A DNA stretch of 64,000 bases, taken from AC-32 sp963719275 (GTDB lineage: Bacteria > Actinomycetota > Thermoleophilia > Gaiellales > Gaiellaceae). The position numbers and the translations under genes are program-made. Shown in pieces: positions 50,920 to 59,815 of this stretch (position 1 is the stretch's first letter; every line of letters begins with the position of its first letter). The stretch is from the NCBI GenBank assembly GCA_963719275.1, contig CAVRBT010000005.1, forward strand, positions 186,001 through 250,000. The letters are read 5' to 3'. Below the pieces are notes generated by a model, which saw only the letters and a program-made list of their open reading frames with translations, had not been told where the DNA came from and did no database searches.

Positions 50920-52087
50920 CCGCCGCGTAGTCGACCGAGCCGAGCTCGTCCTCGCGCCAGCCGCGCAGGCGCGGGGAGACGAGGCGCGCGTCCGCGACCC
51001 ACGCGACAGGGACGACGGGCTTGCCTCGCGCGAGGTCCGTCAGCGCCTGGGGCCGGGGGTACGGAGCGGCCAGGCGCTCGAGCCGCGCCTGAGCCCCGCC
51101 ACCGATGACCGCGCCGAGGCCGAGGTCGCGCCACGCCGCGACGAGCAGGTTCGTGCCGTAGGCGAGCGTGGGGTCTCTCGGCTCGGCGAAGTGCACGGCG
51201 ATCCGCGGCAACGAGGGGATCCGTTTGCGCGCCTCCCGAAGGGCGATCGCGGCGTCGGCCGCGCTCGGCTTGCCGCGGCTGCCGAGATCCTCCGCCGGCG
51301 GCGCCTCGAACTCGGGCACGAGCGCCTGGTAGTCGGCGCGGTCGGCGGTGTCGTCGTACACGCTGCGCACCTCGGCGGGGACGTCCGGCGAGAATAGGGC
51401 GGCGTCGGCCGCCAGCAGCCGCCTGACGCGAACCGCAGGCCCGAGCTGGCGGTCGAGCTTGGCGGCCCGGATGTCGCCGAGCGGGACCGGCGCCTCGTCC
51501 AGCCGGCCGGCGCGGAACTCGCGCAGCGCCCTGAACGGCTGGAGCTTCCGCACCTCGACGCGCATCCCGTTCCGCTCCACCACCACGCGGGTCGGGCTCG
51601 CCGAGATGAGCCGGAACGGCCCGGGCACCCCGGGCGGCGCGGCCGCGACCTGTGTCAGGCGGTAGGGCAGGTCGGGGTCGCGCTCTTGCGTGGTCACGAC
51701 GAGGGTGCGCTCGTCCGGCGCGGAGATCTGCCGAGCGTCGAGGAGCCCCGCCCGCCGCAGCTGCGCCGCGATCGCGCCGGCGTGCCGGCAGCGCAGGCGC
51801 CACGTCGTGCCCGTCTCGCGCCAGCGCGTGCAGAGGCCGGGCCGCAGCGCGCCGTTCACGTCGGTGCGGAGCGGTGTCGAGAACAGCATTCGAGCGAGGA
51901 CGATCTCGTCGCGCGTGCGAGCACGCTCGGGCTCCAGCGGCCAGAGCACGTCGGCGAGCGCCACGCGGACGACGTTCGGGGGCCCGCTCGCGGGCAGCGA
52001 AACGGCGCGCTTCGGCGAGGACGAGTCGCAGCCCGCGGCCGCCAGAGCGAGCACGGCGAGCGCCGCGGCCCGGCTCCGACTCGGCAC
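50888..52087 (-). CDS. Divergent family 5-like binding lipoprotein
   Basis: A 399-residue protein. A signal peptide ends at the lipobox AAAGC (Cys20). The mature part keeps some features of SBP_bac_5 proteins (IVLARMLFSTPLRTDVNGAL, RPGLCTRWRETGTTWRLRCR, VPGPFRLISASPTRVVVERN, YGTNLLVAAWRDLGLGAVIG). It is about 150 residues shorter than the typical proteins elsewhere in the window and lacks clear partner permeases. It is probably a surface binding protein of unknown ligand. It lies 3 bp downstream of secG on the same strand. Confidence 0.75.
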   Translation of the reverse strand: MPSRSRAAALAVLALAAAGCDSSSPKRAVSLPASGPPNVVRVALADVLWPLEPERARTRDEIVLARMLFSTPLRTDVNGALRPGLCTRWRETGTTWRLRCRHAGAIAAQLRRAGLLDARQISAPDERTLVVTTQERDPDLPYRLTQVAAAPPGVPGPFRLISASPTRVVVERNGMRVEVRKLQPFRALREFRAGRLDEAPVPLGDIRAAKLDRQLGPAVRVRRLLAADAALFSPDVPAEVRSVYDDTADRADYQALVPEFEAPPAEDLGSRGKPSAADAAIALREARKRIPSLPRIAVHFAEPRDPTLAYGTNLLVAAWRDLGLGAVIGGGAQARLERLAAPYPRPQALTDLARGKPVVPVAWVADARLVSPRLRGWREDELGSVDYAAVRLRGPSPRR

Positions 52088-52090
52088 CGG

Positions 52091-52312
52091 CTACTGAAGC
52101 AGGTGGAACATCAGGACGGTGTTCGCCGTGAACAGGATCGCGACTGCGATCGTCAGGCGCGTCAGGTTCCGCTCGACGATGTGCGTCCCGCCCTGCGAGG
52201 CGGGCGTGAATCCCATCCCGCCGAAGCCGGTATCGCGCCCCGAGTGCATCAGGATCAGGGCGATCAGCGCGGCGGAGAGAAGCACCTGGATAACGGCGTC
52301 GAGCTGGAGCAT
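52091..52312 (-). CDS. secG: Preprotein translocase subunit SecG
   Basis: A 73-residue membrane protein with two hydrophobic helices (DAVIQVLLSAALIALILMHS and RLTIAVAILFTANTVLMFHL) joined by the conserved Gly-rich loop SGRDTGFGGMGFTPASQGG. SecG stimulates SecYEG-dependent protein export. Confidence 0.92.
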   Translation of the reverse strand: MLQLDAVIQVLLSAALIALILMHSGRDTGFGGMGFTPASQGGTHIVERNLTRLTIAVAILFTANTVLMFHLLQ

Positions 52313-52334
52313 CGCGCGCCCAGGATAGCCAGAT

Positions 52335-52709
52335 TCAGGCTGCGAGGTCCCTGATCGCCTCGATCAGTTGCGCGGCGATGCGGTCCTTCGTCACGTAGGC
52401 GGCCGCTCCGGCCTCGCGCGCCCGCGCGACGTCGGTGCGCGAGTTCGAGCCGGTCAGCATCAGCACGCACGCGCTGCGCTGTTTCCTCCGGATGCGCTTC
52501 GTGGCCTCCACCCCGTCGATGCCGGGCATTGCGATGTCCATCAGGATCACGTCCGGGTGCAGGGCCAGCGCCTGCTCGACCGCCTCTTCACCGTTGCTCG
52601 CGCGCCCGACGACCTCGATCTCAGACTCGGACGCGAGGATCGCCTCCAGCGCTTCCGCGAACAGGAGGTGGTCGTCGGCGATGAGGACGCTGATCTTCTT
52701 GCTCAGCAT
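52335..52709 (-). CDS. Receiver-only response regulator
   Basis: A 124-residue CheY-like receiver domain. The acidic pocket is in VLIADDHLLFAEALEAILAS, the phosphorylated Asp in PDVILMDIAMPGIDG (about residue 58), the conserved Thr in MLTGSNS and Lys in AYVTKDRI. No DNA-binding domain is attached. Similarity is to NarL-type receivers, so it may be a truncated regulator or a phosphate sink. No cognate kinase lies nearby. It is followed by secG after 22 bp. Confidence 0.88.
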   Translation of the reverse strand: MLSKKISVLIADDHLLFAEALEAILASESEIEVVGRASNGEEAVEQALALHPDVILMDIAMPGIDGVEATKRIRRKQRSACVLMLTGSNSRTDVARAREAGAAAYVTKDRIAAQLIEAIRDLAA

Positions 52710-52746
52710 GGGGGACGAAAGAACCGTTTCCTTGTTGAAACGAAAT

Positions 52747-53739
52747 TCAGCCGGATTCGGACGCGGCGCGCTCGAGCACCTCCTCCACGCGCCCGGCCTG
52801 CTCGCGCACGTCGTGGCGCTCGGCGGCGGCGCGCGCGGCGGGGTTCGGACACGGCAGCGCGGCGGCCGTGCGCAGCGCGTGGGCCAGGGCCTCCATGTCG
52901 AGCGGGTCGACGAGCACGCCCGCCTCGGGCGGCACGAACTCGGGCGGACCGCCGATCCGCGTCCCGACCACCGAGCGGCCCGTGGCCATCCCTTCCAGCA
53001 GCGCCTGGCCGAAGGGCTCGATCAGGCTCGGCTGGCAGACCACGTGGGCTTGCGCGATCCGCGCCGGGATCTCGTCGTGCGCAACGGCGCCCGCGAGCTC
53101 GACGTTGGGCCGTCCCTCGAGGCGGGCGCGCAAGGGGCCGTCGCCGAGGAAGGTGAGCGTCCCCTCCCCGAGCTGCTCGAAGGCGTCGGCGAGCCGCACC
53201 ACGTTCTTCCGCTCCGTCAGCGCTCCGATGCAGAGGAAGCGCGCGCCGCCTTCGGGCGAGGGCTCCACGGTGAAGCGCTCGAGATCGACGCCGGAGTCGA
53301 TCACCTGCGTCTTGCCCGCAGCCTCGGGAACCTTGGCCTCGAGCTCGCGGCGCAGGTAGTCCGAGACGGCGATCACTGCCGCGGCACGGCGGATCGTGCG
53401 CCGCGTGAGCGCTGCGATGCCGGGGATCGCGCCGACGTTGCGCACGTCGCGGCCGTGCGCCGTCACGACGAGCGGCGCGCCGGAGACCAACCCGGCCACC
53501 AGGCCGGACGGCACCAGGAAGTGCGCGTAGACGACGTCCGGCCGGAGACGCCGGTCGGCCTCGCGCGCCCGCCGCGCGAGTGTCAGGTAGCGCCGCTTGC
53601 CGCCGGCGCGCGAGTCGAGCACCGCTCGCTCGACCTCATGACCGCGTTCCTGCAGCGCGCGCTCGAGCTGTGCGACGAACACGCCGAGGTCAGGCGCGTC
53701 CGGGCCCGGGTACATCTGCGAGACGAGCAGGATCCGCAC
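52747..53739 (-). CDS. GT4-family glycosyltransferase
   Basis: A 330-residue GT-B enzyme. N-terminal: RILLVSQMYPGPDAPDLGVF, then DVVYAHFLVPSGLVAGLVSG. C-terminal: FLCIGALTERKNVVRLADAF and the donor-site block PSLIEPFGQALLEGMATGRS, including the E-x7-E motif. It transfers a sugar from a nucleotide donor to an unknown cell-envelope or exported acceptor. It lies 37 bp upstream of the receiver-only regulator. Confidence 0.88.
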   Translation of the reverse strand: MRILLVSQMYPGPDAPDLGVFVAQLERALQERGHEVERAVLDSRAGGKRRYLTLARRAREADRRLRPDVVYAHFLVPSGLVAGLVSGAPLVVTAHGRDVRNVGAIPGIAALTRRTIRRAAAVIAVSDYLRRELEAKVPEAAGKTQVIDSGVDLERFTVEPSPEGGARFLCIGALTERKNVVRLADAFEQLGEGTLTFLGDGPLRARLEGRPNVELAGAVAHDEIPARIAQAHVVCQPSLIEPFGQALLEGMATGRSVVGTRIGGPPEFVPPEAGVLVDPLDMEALAHALRTAAALPCPNPAARAAAERHDVREQAGRVEEVLERAASESG

Positions 53740-53874
53740 GGCGCGCGCAAGCTTGACGCTTCCGTCACACCCGCGTCACACACGCGTACGGATTTCGCCG
53801 ATACGCTCGCCTCGGGGAGGAGGCCGGGCGAACCGTAGTGAGGGGCGGTCGCGATGGGCGCTATGCGCGGCAGG

Positions 53875-55452
<1,578 letters not shown>

Positions 55453-55514
55453 GCATCGAATCGTACGCGGCCTCGTAAGGTGTCCCCGACGAGGATCCAG
55501 GTCAGGAGGCCGCC

Positions 55515-56078
55515 ATGAGCCAGAGGAACGCCGTCTACAAAGGGGTGGTCGTCGAGCCCCGTGACCCGAAACGGCGCGGCCGGGTGCGCGTCTCGGTGCC
55601 AGAGTTCGGCGAGGAGGTCTGGGCGCGCCGGGCGACGCTCGACGCCGGCCACGAGCGCGGCACGTGGTTCGTGCCCGACGCCGGAGACGAGGTGCTCGTG
55701 GCGTTCGAGAACGGCGACCGGCGCAAGCCCGTTGTCATCGGGGCGCTCTGGGGCTCGACGCAGCGGCCGCCCGAAAGCAAGCCCGAACGCACGCTCGTCC
55801 GGACGAAGCACGGCGCGACGGTGATCCTGGACGACGGCACCGGCGGGCTGGAGGTGAGCGACCTGAACGGAAACGTCGTCAAGCTGGCCGCTGACGGCGT
55901 CACCGTCTCCTCCGCCTCGCGGCTGACGGTGAAGGCGAGCATCGTCGAGATCGAGGCCGGGGTGCTGAAGGTCAACGCGGCCGTCTCCGAGTTCAGCGGC
56001 TTGGTGAAGTGCGACTCGCTCCTCACGAACAGCGTCGTCTCGTCCAGCTACACCCCGGGCGCGGGGAACATCTGGTGA
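55515..56078 (+). CDS. gp5/VgrG-like spike protein (phage baseplate V-type OB fold)
   Basis: A 187-residue protein after a strong ribosome binding site (AGGAGG). Residues about 8-80 are an OB fold of the phage_base_V/gp5 type: KGVVVEPRDPKRRGRVRVSV, WFVPDAGDEVLVAFENGDRR, KPVVIGALWG. Residues about 90-180 are short repeating beta segments (TKHGATVILDDGTGGLEVSD, LTVKASIVEIEAG) expected of a beta-helical needle. Such proteins tip contractile injection systems or phage tails. No tube, sheath or baseplate gene is adjacent, so it is an orphan here. Its TGA overlaps the GTG of the MoaD-MoaE gene. Confidence 0.83.
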   Translation: MSQRNAVYKGVVVEPRDPKRRGRVRVSVPEFGEEVWARRATLDAGHERGTWFVPDAGDEVLVAFENGDRRKPVVIGALWGSTQRPPESKPERTLVRTKHGATVILDDGTGGLEVSDLNGNVVKLAADGVTVSSASRLTVKASIVEIEAGVLKVNAAVSEFSGLVKCDSLLTNSVVSSSYTPGAGNIW

Positions 56079-56704
56079 CGGTCGTCGTGCGGCTGTTCGC
56101 CGGTCTGCGCGAGCAGGCCGGCTGGTCGCAGCGCGAGCTCGACGTCGCCTCCGTCGCGGACGTGTGGCCGGCGCTCGGGCTCGGCGAGGAGCCGGCGGGG
56201 CTGCTCTACGCGGTCAACCGCGAGTACGCCGAGCCCGGCCGCGAGCTGCACGATGGCGACGAGGTTGCAGTGATCCCGCCGGTGTCCGGCGGCGCGTTCC
56301 GCGTGACCGAGGAGCCGCTCTCGCTCGAGGCCGTCGCCGCCGAGGTGGCCGACGAGCAGGCGGGCGGCCTCGCGACCTTCACCGGCACCGTGCGGCGGCA
56401 GTCCCGCGGCCGCGAGGTGACACGGCTCGAGTACGAGGCCTACGCCGAGATGGCCGAGGACGTGATGGCGCAGCTCGCGCGCGAGCTGGAGGATCGCTAC
56501 GACCTCTGCGCGATCGCGATCCACCACCGCGTGGGCACGCTCGGCATCGGGGAGGCGAGCGTCGTGATCGCGGTCTCAGCGCCGCACCGCCAGGACGCGC
56601 TGGCCGCCTGCAAGGACGCGATCGACCGCCTCAAGGAGGCGGTGCCGCTCTGGAAGAAGGAGGTCTACGAAGGCGGCGAGGAGTGGATCGGCCGCGGCTC
56701 CTGA
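56075..56704 (+). CDS. MoaD-MoaE fusion (molybdopterin synthase, MoaX-like)
   Basis: A 209-residue protein starting at a GTG overlapping the spike gene stop (GTGA). Residues 1-73 are MoaD, a ubiquitin-like sulfur carrier ending at the Gly-Gly of PPVSGG (72-73). Residues about 75-209 are MoaE with GLATFTGTVRRQSRGREVTR, IAIHHRVGTLGIGEASVVIA and the lysine-rich catalytic segment PLWKKEVYEGGEEW. Molybdopterin synthase converts cPMP to molybdopterin. MoaD needs a free C-terminal Gly-Gly, and the mycobacterial fusion MoaX is cleaved after that Gly-Gly, so processing is expected here too. Other moa genes are not in the window. Confidence 0.92.
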   Translation: MTVVVRLFAGLREQAGWSQRELDVASVADVWPALGLGEEPAGLLYAVNREYAEPGRELHDGDEVAVIPPVSGGAFRVTEEPLSLEAVAAEVADEQAGGLATFTGTVRRQSRGREVTRLEYEAYAEMAEDVMAQLARELEDRYDLCAIAIHHRVGTLGIGEASVVIAVSAPHRQDALAACKDAIDRLKEAVPLWKKEVYEGGEEWIGRGS

Positions 56705-56727
56705 AGACGAGTGGGGCCTGAGGGTGA

Positions 56728-56760
56728 CCAGTCCCGCGCCGGTGACCGACGCGGGACTGG
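56728..56760 (+). terminator. Hairpin terminator after the MoaD-MoaE gene
   Basis: CCAGTCCCGCG and CGCGGGACTGG form a perfect 11-bp stem with an 11-nt loop, 24 bp after the stop codon. It also lies just past the end of the convergent collagen-like gene. Confidence 0.7.
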
Positions 56761-56776
56761 CTTGCCGGCTACTTAC

Positions 56777-57389
56777 TCAAACCAGATGTAGAACGGGTGA
56801 TCCGACGGGGTCGGATGGAGCTCCGACCGTTGTCGTGCGGACTCGGCCGTTGACCGTGCCCGTGCACCCACCAAATGGTGGCGTCCCGTGGAAGGTCGGA
56901 TTGACGAGGATTCCATCGGTTGGCCCGTAGGCGTCGGGAGTCGTTATGACCGAGTGGACCGTGAAGGAGAGGCCCGAGAAGCAGTAGACGCCCACCGCTG
57001 GGTGGGCGATGTTCGCATTCGCGACGTTCTTCGAGTTCGCGGCATCGACCGTGCCGTCGGCGTTCACGTGCGCGTAGGCGACGGCTGTTCCTGCTGCCCC
57101 GGTGGCACCCTTGTCACCCTTGTCACCCTTCACGCCCTGAGCGCCTGTAGCGCCCTTGGCGCCCGGCGCGCCTCTCAGCCCGCGCGGCCCCCGAGTTGCC
57201 CTTGTGCACCTTCCGGTGCCTTCTGCCTTGATGTTCTTGTTCTGACAGCGTTCCTTCTTGAGCTGCTTCGCCCCGACGCTGTTTTGCGGAAGCGCTGTAC
57301 GCAGCGTAGGTCGTCCCGCCGAGCGCAATGAACAGCGCGAGCAGCGCAATGGTGTTTCCGCGCAGGAAGCGCAGGAACCCTCTGGTCAT
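56777..57389 (-). pseudogene. Secreted collagen-like (Gly-X-Y) protein, frameshifted
   Basis: The N-terminal frame gives a signal-anchor MTRGFLRFLRG, then NTIALLALFIALGGTTYAA, a start common to actinobacterial surface proteins. Near 57295 the frame changes to ALPQNSVGAKQLKK, the usual next segment of this family. The following region (about 57205-57260) seems to contain further small shifts. Twelve Gly-X-Y triplets (GPRGLRGAPGAKGATG, then GDKGDKGATGAAG) lead to a C-terminal globular domain of about 100 residues (VYCFSGLSFTVHSV, CTGTVNGRVRTTT). If intact it would be a surface triple-helical protein. As read it cannot be made as one chain. Confidence 0.75.
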
Positions 57390-57505
57390 GCGACCCGTCC
57401 TTTCTGATCTGCGATGAAAGCCCTGACGGCGTGTGCAGGGATTCTGTCCCGGCCACAGGACGGCATCTGGTCATCGGCTTCTTCCGTCGCTATCCTCAGA
57501 CGGAA

Positions 57506-58225
57506 GTGAGCCAGCTCACGCCAAGGCCTGAGCTCGAGCCCGATTTCCGCGACTACGAGCCGATCCACCCCGAGCCGGGCTGGAAGAGCCTGCTCAAGAA
57601 GCTGTGGGCGCCGATCATCGCCGTGATCGGGCTCGCGGTGAAGTTCGGCGCGTTCGCGTTCAAGTTCCTCGGCTTGTTCGTCTCCGTCGCGGCCTATGCG
57701 CTGATCTGGGGCTGGTCGTTCGGCGTCGGCTTCGTCGCGCTGATCCTCGTCCACGAGCTCGGCCACTACCTCGAGGCGAAGCGGCAGCGCCTCGACGTCT
57801 CGATCCCGCGCTTCATCCCGTTCCTCGGCGCCTACGTCGCGATCAAGAACTCGCCGCTGAACCCGATGCGCAACGCGCTCCTCGCGCTCGCCGGCCCGGT
57901 CGCCGGCGGGCTGGCGGCCGCCTTCTGTTGGGGGCTCGGGTCCCTGGAGCAGTCATCGCTGCTGCACGCGCTCGCGTACGCGGGCTTCTTCCTCAACCTC
58001 GTGAACCTGATCCCGATCGGAATCCTCGACGGCGGCGCGATCTGGCACGCGTACCGGCTCGCCAAGGCGGAGCCGATGGTGCCGCTCGCCGAGGGCGGCA
58101 CCGCGACGATGCTCCCGGGCGCCGGTCGCGACCGGGCAGCGCTGATCCTGACGATGTACCTCGGGCTCGCGTTCCTGCTTGCCCTCGGCATGTGGGGGAC
58201 GCACGTGCCGCAGAGCCGGCTCTGA
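57506..58225 (+). CDS. Site-2-type membrane metalloprotease (M50-like)
   Basis: A 239-residue protein from the GTG at 57506. The zinc-binding HELGHYLEAKRQ lies in the second hydrophobic segment (VGFVALILVHELGH), and the second-ligand motif is NLVNLIPIGILDGGAIWHAY. About five hydrophobic helices are present. Compact S2P-like proteases cleave within the membrane plane. The start has no ribosome binding site, but a TATCCT box lies 9 nt before it with TGGTCA 17 bp further upstream, so a leaderless transcript is possible. Its stop overlaps the ATG of the LOG-family gene (TGATG). Confidence 0.87.
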   Translation: MSQLTPRPELEPDFRDYEPIHPEPGWKSLLKKLWAPIIAVIGLAVKFGAFAFKFLGLFVSVAAYALIWGWSFGVGFVALILVHELGHYLEAKRQRLDVSIPRFIPFLGAYVAIKNSPLNPMRNALLALAGPVAGGLAAAFCWGLGSLEQSSLLHALAYAGFFLNLVNLIPIGILDGGAIWHAYRLAKAEPMVPLAEGGTATMLPGAGRDRAALILTMYLGLAFLLALGMWGTHVPQSRL

Positions 58226-58923
58226 TGGAAGACCGCCAGATCCTCGAGGGCCACGACGGCGACCTCGCCGGGCACGCGCAGCGCATCGGGCAGGAGTTCG
58301 TCGAGGGCTTCCTGGCCGTTGAGCGGATCGGCAAGCCCGCGATCAGCGTCTTCGGCTCGGCGCGGGTGCACGAGGACGACCCCGTCTACGCCGACGCGCG
58401 CGAAGTCGGGCGGCGGATCGCCCAGGCGGGCTTCGCGGTCGTCACCGGCGGCGGGCCGGGCGTGATGGAGGCGGCGAACCGAGGGGCGCAGGAGGCGGGC
58501 GGGATCTCGGTCGGGTTCAACATCGTGCTGCCACACGAGCAGCACTCGAACCCCTACCTCGACATCAGCTACACGTTCGACCACTTCTACGTCCGCAAGA
58601 CGATGTTCGTGAAGGCGTCCGAGGGGTTCGTCATCTTCCCGGGCGGCTTCGGCACGCTCGACGAGCTCTTCGAGTCGCTCACGCTGATCCAGACCGGCAA
58701 GGTCCTGCACTTCCCGGTCGTGCTCTTCGACCACGGTTACTGGACGCCGCTGCTCGACTGGATCCGCGGGCGGCTGCTCGCGGAGGGGATGATCTCGCCC
58801 GAGGACCTCGAGCTGCTGATCGTCGCCGACGACCCCGACGAGGCGGTCCAGGTGCTCGTCGACTGCTACGAGCGCCGCTGCGCCGCGATGCCGGCCGAGC
58901 CCGAGAAGGCGGACGCGCAATAA
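58225..58923 (+). CDS. LOG-family protein (TIGR00730 type)
   Basis: A 232-residue Rossmann-fold protein with VTGGGPGVMEAANRGAQEAG (about residues 74-93) and the LOG motif FPGGFGTLDELFESLTLIQT (about 137-156). LOG proteins hydrolyse cytokinin riboside monophosphates or other nucleotide monophosphates, releasing the base. In bacteria many are nucleotide phosphoribohydrolases of undefined substrate. It is coupled to the M50-like gene by a 1-bp overlap and is convergent with the next gene. Confidence 0.9.
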   Translation: MEDRQILEGHDGDLAGHAQRIGQEFVEGFLAVERIGKPAISVFGSARVHEDDPVYADAREVGRRIAQAGFAVVTGGGPGVMEAANRGAQEAGGISVGFNIVLPHEQHSNPYLDISYTFDHFYVRKTMFVKASEGFVIFPGGFGTLDELFESLTLIQTGKVLHFPVVLFDHGYWTPLLDWIRGRLLAEGMISPEDLELLIVADDPDEAVQVLVDCYERRCAAMPAEPEKADAQ

Positions 58924-58954
58924 GCAGCGCGTGCGGTCGCCCGAGCCAGGCCGG

Positions 58955-59779
58955 CTAGCTGGAGAAGGGCGAGACCGTGATCGGGCCGCTCTGCACGCTG
59001 AAGCCGTGCGAGTCGGTGGCCGTCACCCGCTGCGTGCCGACGGTGCGGAGCACGAGCCCGGTGAACGTGTGCTGCGCGACGTCGGTGGGGCCGTAGACGT
59101 AGGGAGCCGCCATCGTCGCCTTGGTGTCGGTGCTCGTCAGCGTCACGGTCCCCGCGTAGTCGGCCGCGTTGTTGCCGAACGCGTCCACCGCGCGCACGGT
59201 CGCGTTGAAGGCTTGGCCCGCGGTGACGACGCTCGTGACGGTCATGAACAGCCCTGCGACCGCCGCGCCGCGCACCCTCACGGCCGCCTGCTTCCTTGGG
59301 CCGAGCGGCTTGAACGGCGTCTTGCGCGGCGCGTTGGCGGGCCGGGTCTGCGTCAGGAACACGTAGCCGTCCGCCGAGAGCAACGGCGCCGCAGCGCGGT
59401 GGTAGACCAGCGTGAAGCTGTGGCGCTTCCCACACTTCGTCGCGATCACGACGCGGCGGCCGGAGATCCCCGCGATGCGCGTGCCGGGACAGCCGAGCGC
59501 CTGCAGCTCGACGTAGCCCGGAGCCGTCGCGCTCGTCTGCTGCGGCTTCGACCAGCCGCGGGGCACGTCGACGAGGGTCGTCCCACGCACCGCTGCCGTG
59601 TCGGCGAGGAAGCCGAACGTGAAGTCGTTGGTGCTTCCGGCCGGCACGCGGTTCGGCGTGACGGTCATCTTCCCCGTACCGACGCGCGTCGCCGCCCCGC
59701 CTATGCCACCGAGCACGAGCAGGGCGAAGCAGGCGCAGAGCACCACGCACCCGACCCTCCTGACGATTCCCGCGGCCAT
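58955..59779 (-). CDS. Secreted Ig-like-domain protein
   Basis: A 274-residue protein with an N-terminal signal helix (CVVLCACFALLVLGGIGGA). Two beta-rich parts follow: residues about 35-165 (MTVTPNRVPAGSTNDFTFGF, FTLVYHRAAAPLLSADGYVF), and residues about 175-272, an Ig-like repeat (MTVTSVVTAGQAFNATVRAV, DAFGNNAADYAGTVTLTSTD, HGFSVQSGPITV). The second part resembles filamin/Big-type domains of surface proteins. No catalytic motif is visible. Its start region is immediately upstream of and divergent from selA. Confidence 0.75.
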   Translation of the reverse strand: MAAGIVRRVGCVVLCACFALLVLGGIGGAATRVGTGKMTVTPNRVPAGSTNDFTFGFLADTAAVRGTTLVDVPRGWSKPQQTSATAPGYVELQALGCPGTRIAGISGRRVVIATKCGKRHSFTLVYHRAAAPLLSADGYVFLTQTRPANAPRKTPFKPLGPRKQAAVRVRGAAVAGLFMTVTSVVTAGQAFNATVRAVDAFGNNAADYAGTVTLTSTDTKATMAAPYVYGPTDVAQHTFTGLVLRTVGTQRVTATDSHGFSVQSGPITVSPFSS

Positions 59780-59806
59780 TTGACCCCGGCCGAGTGTACT
59801 TAGACT
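59780..59806 (+). promoter_or_regulatory. Candidate selA promoter
   Basis: TTGACC (59780-59785) and TAGACT (59801-59806) are separated by 15 bp. The selA ATG follows the -10 by 9 nt and lacks a ribosome binding site, suggesting a leaderless or near-leaderless message. The spacing is shorter than optimal. Confidence 0.35.
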
Positions 59807-59815
59807 GGTTTACGG

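Noticed and set aside
55515..56078. Integrated prophage or complete contractile injection cluster
   Set aside because: Only the spike protein is present; flanking genes are housekeeping (mutase, molybdopterin synthase).
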